A DNA stretch of 64,000 nucleotides from Akebia trifoliata (lineage: Eukaryota; Streptophyta; Magnoliopsida; Ranunculales; Lardizabalaceae): positions 22,884,586 to 22,948,585 of the forward strand of contig CM030707.1 of assembly GCA_017979445.1 (NCBI GenBank). Reading direction: 5' to 3'. Of this stretch, positions 59,569-64,000 are shown one piece after another; the first letter of the stretch is position 1, and the number at the start of each line of letters is the position of its first letter. Under the pieces are notes generated by a model. That model was given only the letters and a program-made list of their open reading frames with translations, was not told the origin of the DNA and made no database searches. A program made the translations under genes and the position numbers.

Positions 59569-60844
59569 TGTTAGTTCCATATTTTGCTAATCTTGAGATA
59601 TATGTTGAGTGTTGGGTCGATTTACCATTGAAGACATGAAAATTCCGATAAAGCTGCTCAATCACATGCGCCTCAACAAAAAGGTAATGAGACAACCTAA
59701 GACCATTCTCAACACTTAGATGATTGATAAGTCGACCCATGGTGATTAGGAAAACTCTTTCCTCAACCCATTCACTTATTGGATCTTTTGGGAATCGAAA
59801 ATGATCATAGAGGAGATATTAGAAATTTGACCACCGTAAAACTATCTTATGTACTTAGTGATTTTTTGGTGACATTTTATAGGTAAAATCTAACACACCT
59901 TCGAACTATTTTGTTACCAAACTTCCCAAAAGCTCATTTTGACCAGAAATGGTAAAAATGGTATTTTGATTATTTCATCCATTTTTATCATGGCTCATCC
60001 CTTGGTGGTAGTTTGGGGATGTTCTACATAGTAAGATCTATCAAATCCCCAAATGACATGTGAAACGGAGCTACCGTTTGAAAGTTATGATCGAAATACC
60101 TTTTAGTAGTATTTCTATTATTTCTTCCAGTGCCACCCTTGTGACTGATGATGCCATCATCAACAAGTTCTCAATAGTTATAATTTTGACTGCTGAGACA
60201 TGAACTCGATCAATACATTGTATTTTTGTTATTTTCCTTCTTTAAGAAAAAATGGTGATTAGTTCCAGTACAAAACCAAGCTCTTGAGAAGAATTGAGGA
60301 CTTTACTCAAGAGAACAAGTTTTTTAAGTTTCCTAAGGATAAAACTTAGAGTGTGAATGACGTTCTACCTCTTTTGAACATATTGGTTTAGGGATTTAGC
60401 CGATGAAAAAATTCTATTTCGAGATAATATCGTTTTCTCGATCTTAAGGGTTAGAGTTTTTCCTAGGCATAAAAATTTTGTGTAAGATTTCAAGGTGAAC
60501 CATAAACCTCTAATTGATAGTGGAGCCCAACACCCGAGAGTATGGTACTTGGTAGTGGATGTAGACAAGTTACTAAACCACTATAAATCTTGTGTCTTCT
60601 TTTCGATTATGCATTATGCTTGACTTTATATGATGGCATAAAGGCCATGACATGCACTTTAAGTGTTTGATAAATTGTGTACTTTATGAATGTGTGTTGT
60701 ATGTTATGCCATAACTCAAAATAGATTAATCTTGTGCATCTCTATGTTGTAACCATCTTAGCATAATCGAGTGACTAATTAACTTTGTGGGGTGATTTTA
60801 AAATAGAAATTTTAATTAGATACGAAACAAAACCCGTAATTTCA
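59569..60844 (+). repeat. Sirevirus 3' LTR, internally deleted
   Basis: Begins TGTTAGTTCCATATTTTG and ends CCCGTAATTTCA, 1276 bp. Matches the 5' LTR with many substitutions and several deletions, the largest of about 284 bp at GAACTCG. Confidence 0.85.
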
Positions 60845-61855
60845 GTTAGTTGACAATATTTTTTACTCATAAATTGATAATATTATTCTTTCAATCCACG
60901 TTTGCTTGCCATTGAGATGATTTTTTCTGATATGAAAAACTTGATTGTTTGTTAGATTATAATAAAATTCGAGTTTACCTTTGGTGTTCACTTGTGCTTA
61001 TAATGATTTAACCGACTTGATAATATTTATCATATTTTTTTATGATCGATTGGGTAATATTGATATTCATATATGATGGACTTAATCATAATTTGTACCC
61101 GTGAAGATAATTGGTTAACTTCGAGATTTATTTATGCTCCCATTAAAGTTTGACCCTCCTGGTAATACCTATGCCCGTGGCTTGAAATAGTGAACAATTT
61201 GAAAATTCATTTTGCATGTGGTGATATTTACCAATTTCAAAAGTGATTTTGCATGTAGTGACATTTACCAATTTACGAATTGATTATACATGCGGTGACA
61301 TTTACCAATTAGGAAATTGATTATGCATATGACATGCTAATTGAATTATTCATTTTTTATAAAACTTACCACGTGAGCCTTAGGACATTGGATGATTTAG
61401 GTTTTTTCAAACTCTTCCTTTTCTCTTTGCGTGTGAAATTTGAGGAATCATGTGATGTTCGAGGAAATTATAGTCATGGGGTTTATTTGTCCAACTTGAT
61501 GTAAAATGATGATGATAATATTTCGATTAATTGACTTGCGTATAAAACAATAGAAATGATTAGGCCATAGCCTTGACGATAGTCTTCCCAATTGACAATA
61601 GAATTATTTTGAATCGTAGTAGAAATTGATCACCTCGATTGGACGGGTTCGGTGCTTAGCCCTTACCGAAGCTACCGAAGCCTATAATCTGGCCCCTTGC
61701 TTACCCGTAGACCAATCTGAATTAGTTTTTGGAGTTATATATAGTTTCTAGACCTAAACTAGGTGGCAACTCCTTATTCCCTAAAAATCCATCATTTCCA
61801 TCATTTATCTCTAGACACTTTTTATTATTTAGTAAAAAGTGTCAAGGCACTTTCA
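60845..61855 (+). mobile_element. Gypsy LTR2, right part
   Basis: Continues LTR2 after the Sirevirus: tandem ATTTACCAATTT units (61195-61330), GCCTTAGGACATTGGATGA, GGTTCGGTGCTTAGCCCTTA, AGGTGGCAACTCC and a terminal hairpin ending TTTCA, in the same order as 46780-47584 of LTR1. Confidence 0.65.
61195..61330 (+). repeat. Tandem ~40-bp repeats in LTR2
   Basis: Three to four units of TGCATGTGGTGATATTTACC then AATTT.AAA.TGATT, homologous to the array at 46830-47060 but with different unit number and sequence. Confidence 0.6.
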
Positions 61856-62079
61856 AAAAAGGGGAGGAAATATGCTATCAACTTGCACCAAGGTCAAGAT
61901 TATCGATTTTCAGAACAAAAACAAAGAGTTTAAAGAAGACAAATTAAAGGGGAGAAGAATGATTCTATCTCCAACCCTAATATTATCAATTTATATTATT
62001 TTTGTTACATGTATATTTATAATATTACCCATGATAGAATGATATTATACAATTAGATACACAATAATAATATGCATCA
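61856..62079. other. Short unassigned spacer
   Basis: Between LTR2 and the minus-strand copia remnant. Nothing recognised; it may include the 3' end of that copia element. Confidence 0.3.
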
Positions 62080-63923
62080 CTATCTCTCATCATCTATTGT
62101 TTTGCACTGCTCAAATTGATGTAGTGATAACATCAATTTGTCAGTGAGGAAATCATGACGAGCATGAGTCATTACTTTTGTAAAGATATCGATAATTTGA
62201 TATTGAGTAGCAATGTGAGGAAGTGATATGGTGCCTAGAAGAAATTGATCTCTAATAAAATGACAATCTTCCTCGATGTGTTTAATTTGTTCATGGAATT
62301 CTAGATTGGAGGTAATGTCAATAGCACTCATGTTGTCAACATAAAGAGGTGTTGGGGTAGATAAAGATATACTAAGGTCTTGAAAAAGACCCCACAACCA
62401 TATGATTTCATTGCAAGCGGATGACATAACACGATATTAGGCCTCGATAGATGATTTGGAAATAGTTGTTTGTTTCTTGCATTTCAATGAGATGAGAAAA
62501 TCACCAATAAAAACATACCAACCTGTGGTAGAAGGGCGTGTGTCAGGACATCTAGCCCAATCTACATCTGCATAATTTCGAAGTTGCATAAAAGAAAGTG
62601 ACTGTTCCTCGTAGATAATGAATGATGCGATGGACAACGATAAGATGTATATTTCGAGAAGAGGAAACAAACTGGCACAAAACTTGGACAACATAGGAAA
62701 TATCAGGGCACGTCATAGTCAAGTAAATAAGACTTCCCACTAACTGTCTATAGAAGGTAGCATTTGGCATGAGCACTCCATCATCCTTAGAATATTTCAC
62801 ATTAAGCTCCATAGGTGTGTCAACCTTTTTATAATCAGTTAATTGTGCCAATTTGATTAAATCCATGGTATATTTTTGCTGATTCACCAAATATCCACAA
62901 GGTGAATGATGAACCTCCAACTCAAGAAAATGATTGAACGGTCCAAGGTCTTTCATTTTGAATGAATGATGCAAAGTATACTTGAGGCACTGGATACCCT
63001 TATCATTGCTTCCAGTTATAAACATATCATCAACATATAATAGGAGAAGTGCCACACCTTTTGGCCGATGGTGAGTGAATAAAGATGAATCATGACAACT
63101 TTGTGTAAACCTTGCATTTAATATGACTTCGTGGAACCTCTCAAACCATGCTCTGGGGTTGCTTAAGACCATATAGAGTCTTTTCAACTTACAAACTACG
63201 AACTTATCAGTGTAGTAGCCAGGAAGAGCTTCCATATAGAAAATTCTTGCAAATGGCCATGAAGAAAAGCATTCTTTACATCCATTTGAAAGACTATCCA
63301 TTGACTTATGGTAGACCAAGCAAGGACCATATGAACTGATGTCATTTTTGCCACAAGAGCAAATGTTTCCTTGTAGTCTATCCCATACACTTGTTTATAA
63401 CCTTGAGCCATACTCTTATTTATATCCCATACTCTATCAATGTTGTTATCAGACTTCAATTTGATAGTAAAAACCCATTTACTACCAATAATTGATGTAG
63501 AAGGAAGTGGACAAACCATATCCCATGTATCATTCTCAATGAGAGCTTGAATTTCGGCATCCATAATTTCTTTCGAATGCGGAATGGCAATAGCTTGTTG
63601 GTAGGTATTGGGAATATCTATAGAATCAAGAGTAGCAGACAAAGAACTATGGACAGGATATGAAAATCTGTTAGGAGTACTTAAAACTCAAGAGGATCTA
63701 TGAACAAGAATAGACGAATCTAAAGGAACTTCTCAAAATGGAATACTACTATCAATAAGGAAGTAGATGAATAACCACTCTCTAGAGGAGGAAGGGAGGT
63801 GTCTTCAATTGGTTGCACTTTCCTTCTGTTGTGATAGATCTAAAGAGGTTTATCTATGACAGATGAAGTTGCATCTTGAATAGAATCAATAACATAAAAA
63901 TCATGTACAGTGGAAATTGAAGT
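62080..63923 (-). pseudogene. Copia pol remnant (RT and RNase H), cut by an LTR
   Basis: Minus-strand copia RT-RNase H. N-terminal linker and RT start: IDIPNTYQQAIAIPHSKEIM, then GSKWVFTIKLKSD and FQMDVKNAFLHGHL (63642-63196). The frame then shifts, with KGVALLLLYVDDMFITGSND (YVDD at 63026-63037), FKMKDLGPFNHFLELEV and VGSLIYLTMTCPDISYVVQV (63319-62552). A second shift returns to the first frame for RNase H: ADVDWARCPDTRPSTTGW (62590-62537) and, after an in-frame stop replacing the usual Glu of EAEYR (62434-62436), SACNEIIWLWGLFQDL and HIEEDCHFIRDQF. The upstream part (integrase, gag) would lie beyond the LTR at 63924. Distinct from the plus-strand Sirevirus. Confidence 0.85.
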
Positions 63924-64000
63924 TGTAGACACCTCAATTTGAACGGGCCACTTCTCGAAAGGGCCCAAAAATATCGATTTTCCAAATAAATGGGCCAGCG
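63924..64000 (+). mobile_element. Left end of another Tat/Ogre-like LTR, cut by window end
   Basis: TGTAGACACCTCAATTTGAA, ACGGGCC, TCTCGAAAGGGCCCAAAAA match the first 75 bp of the solo LTR at 7572. It interrupts the copia pol remnant. Confidence 0.7.

Larger units (their letters stand above)
50455..60844 (+). mobile_element. Sirevirus-type copia retrotransposon, full-length but dead
   Basis: Both LTRs, a Met-tRNA-type primer site, gag, pol (protease, integrase, RT, RNase H in copia order), an env-position ORF remnant and polypurine tracts are present. Total 10.4 kb, typical of the Sirevirus/Maximus lineage. Flanking 5-mers are GTTAC and GTTAG (4 of 5 match). Stops and frameshifts occur throughout, so it is not autonomous. 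It sits inside a gypsy LTR. Confidence 0.85.

Noticed and set aside
43949..61860. One gypsy element spanning LTR1 and LTR2
   Set aside because: Flanking 5-mers CCTAT and AAAAA do not match and the spacer (47585-48241) has no primer site or polypurine tract. Two separate LTRs or a heavily deleted element remain possible.

Overview
This is a transposon-rich piece of a flowering-plant nuclear genome. It is AT-rich, its genes are widely spaced, and it carries Tat-, Athila-, Sirevirus-, CACTA-, Tourist- and hAT-like repeats typical of angiosperms. The sequence does not identify the species. Only two genes look intact. One is a single-exon MATE/DETOXIFICATION efflux transporter closest to the DTX49 type (minus, 19131-20525). 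The other is a small DUF679/DMP membrane protein (minus, 34671-35216) with a TATA box 62 bp upstream of its start codon. Nothing suggests that the two work together.

Layout. 1-1902: 3' part of a large Tat/Ogre-like gypsy LTR. 2.3-6.1 kb: small repeats, namely a hAT-like MITE, three long-hairpin elements with a related loop, a composite foldback and copies of an unnamed dispersed repeat. 7572-9875: a complete solo LTR with perfect 5-bp target duplication ATAGT. 10.4-12 kb: more dispersed repeat copies, a partial foldback and a Tourist/Harbinger-like element carrying a GA-rich block. 12-19 kb: mostly anonymous AT-rich DNA with LTR fragments. 19-21 kb: the MATE gene. 25985-30961: an Athila-type gypsy element with target duplication CATAT, a tRNA-Asp-like primer site and a decayed gag, with pol and the start of the 3' LTR deleted. 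31-38 kb: MITEs, a SINE, the DMP gene, and a nest of foldback elements just upstream of the DMP promoter.

38254-43953 (minus) is a CACTA transposon remnant with terminal CACTA, subterminal repeats and decayed TNP1/TNP2-like exons. It is abutted at 43954 by a 3.6-kb gypsy LTR. A second LTR of that family (48242-61855) is split by a 10.4-kb Sirevirus-type copia element (50455-60844) that has both LTRs, a Met-tRNA-like primer site, dead gag-pol, an env-position ORF remnant and polypurine tracts. Beyond it lies a minus-strand copia pol remnant (62080-63923), which abuts the first 77 bp of another LTR of the 7572-9875 family.

The points most worth a second look are: hairpins at the 3' ends of the gypsy LTRs, one showing compensatory base changes; a group of long hairpins with related loops but different arms; a modular palindrome unit reused inside different outer inverted repeats; and the close packing of mobile DNA around the DMP gene. 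I found no CRISPR array, rRNA, tRNA gene or prokaryotic system.
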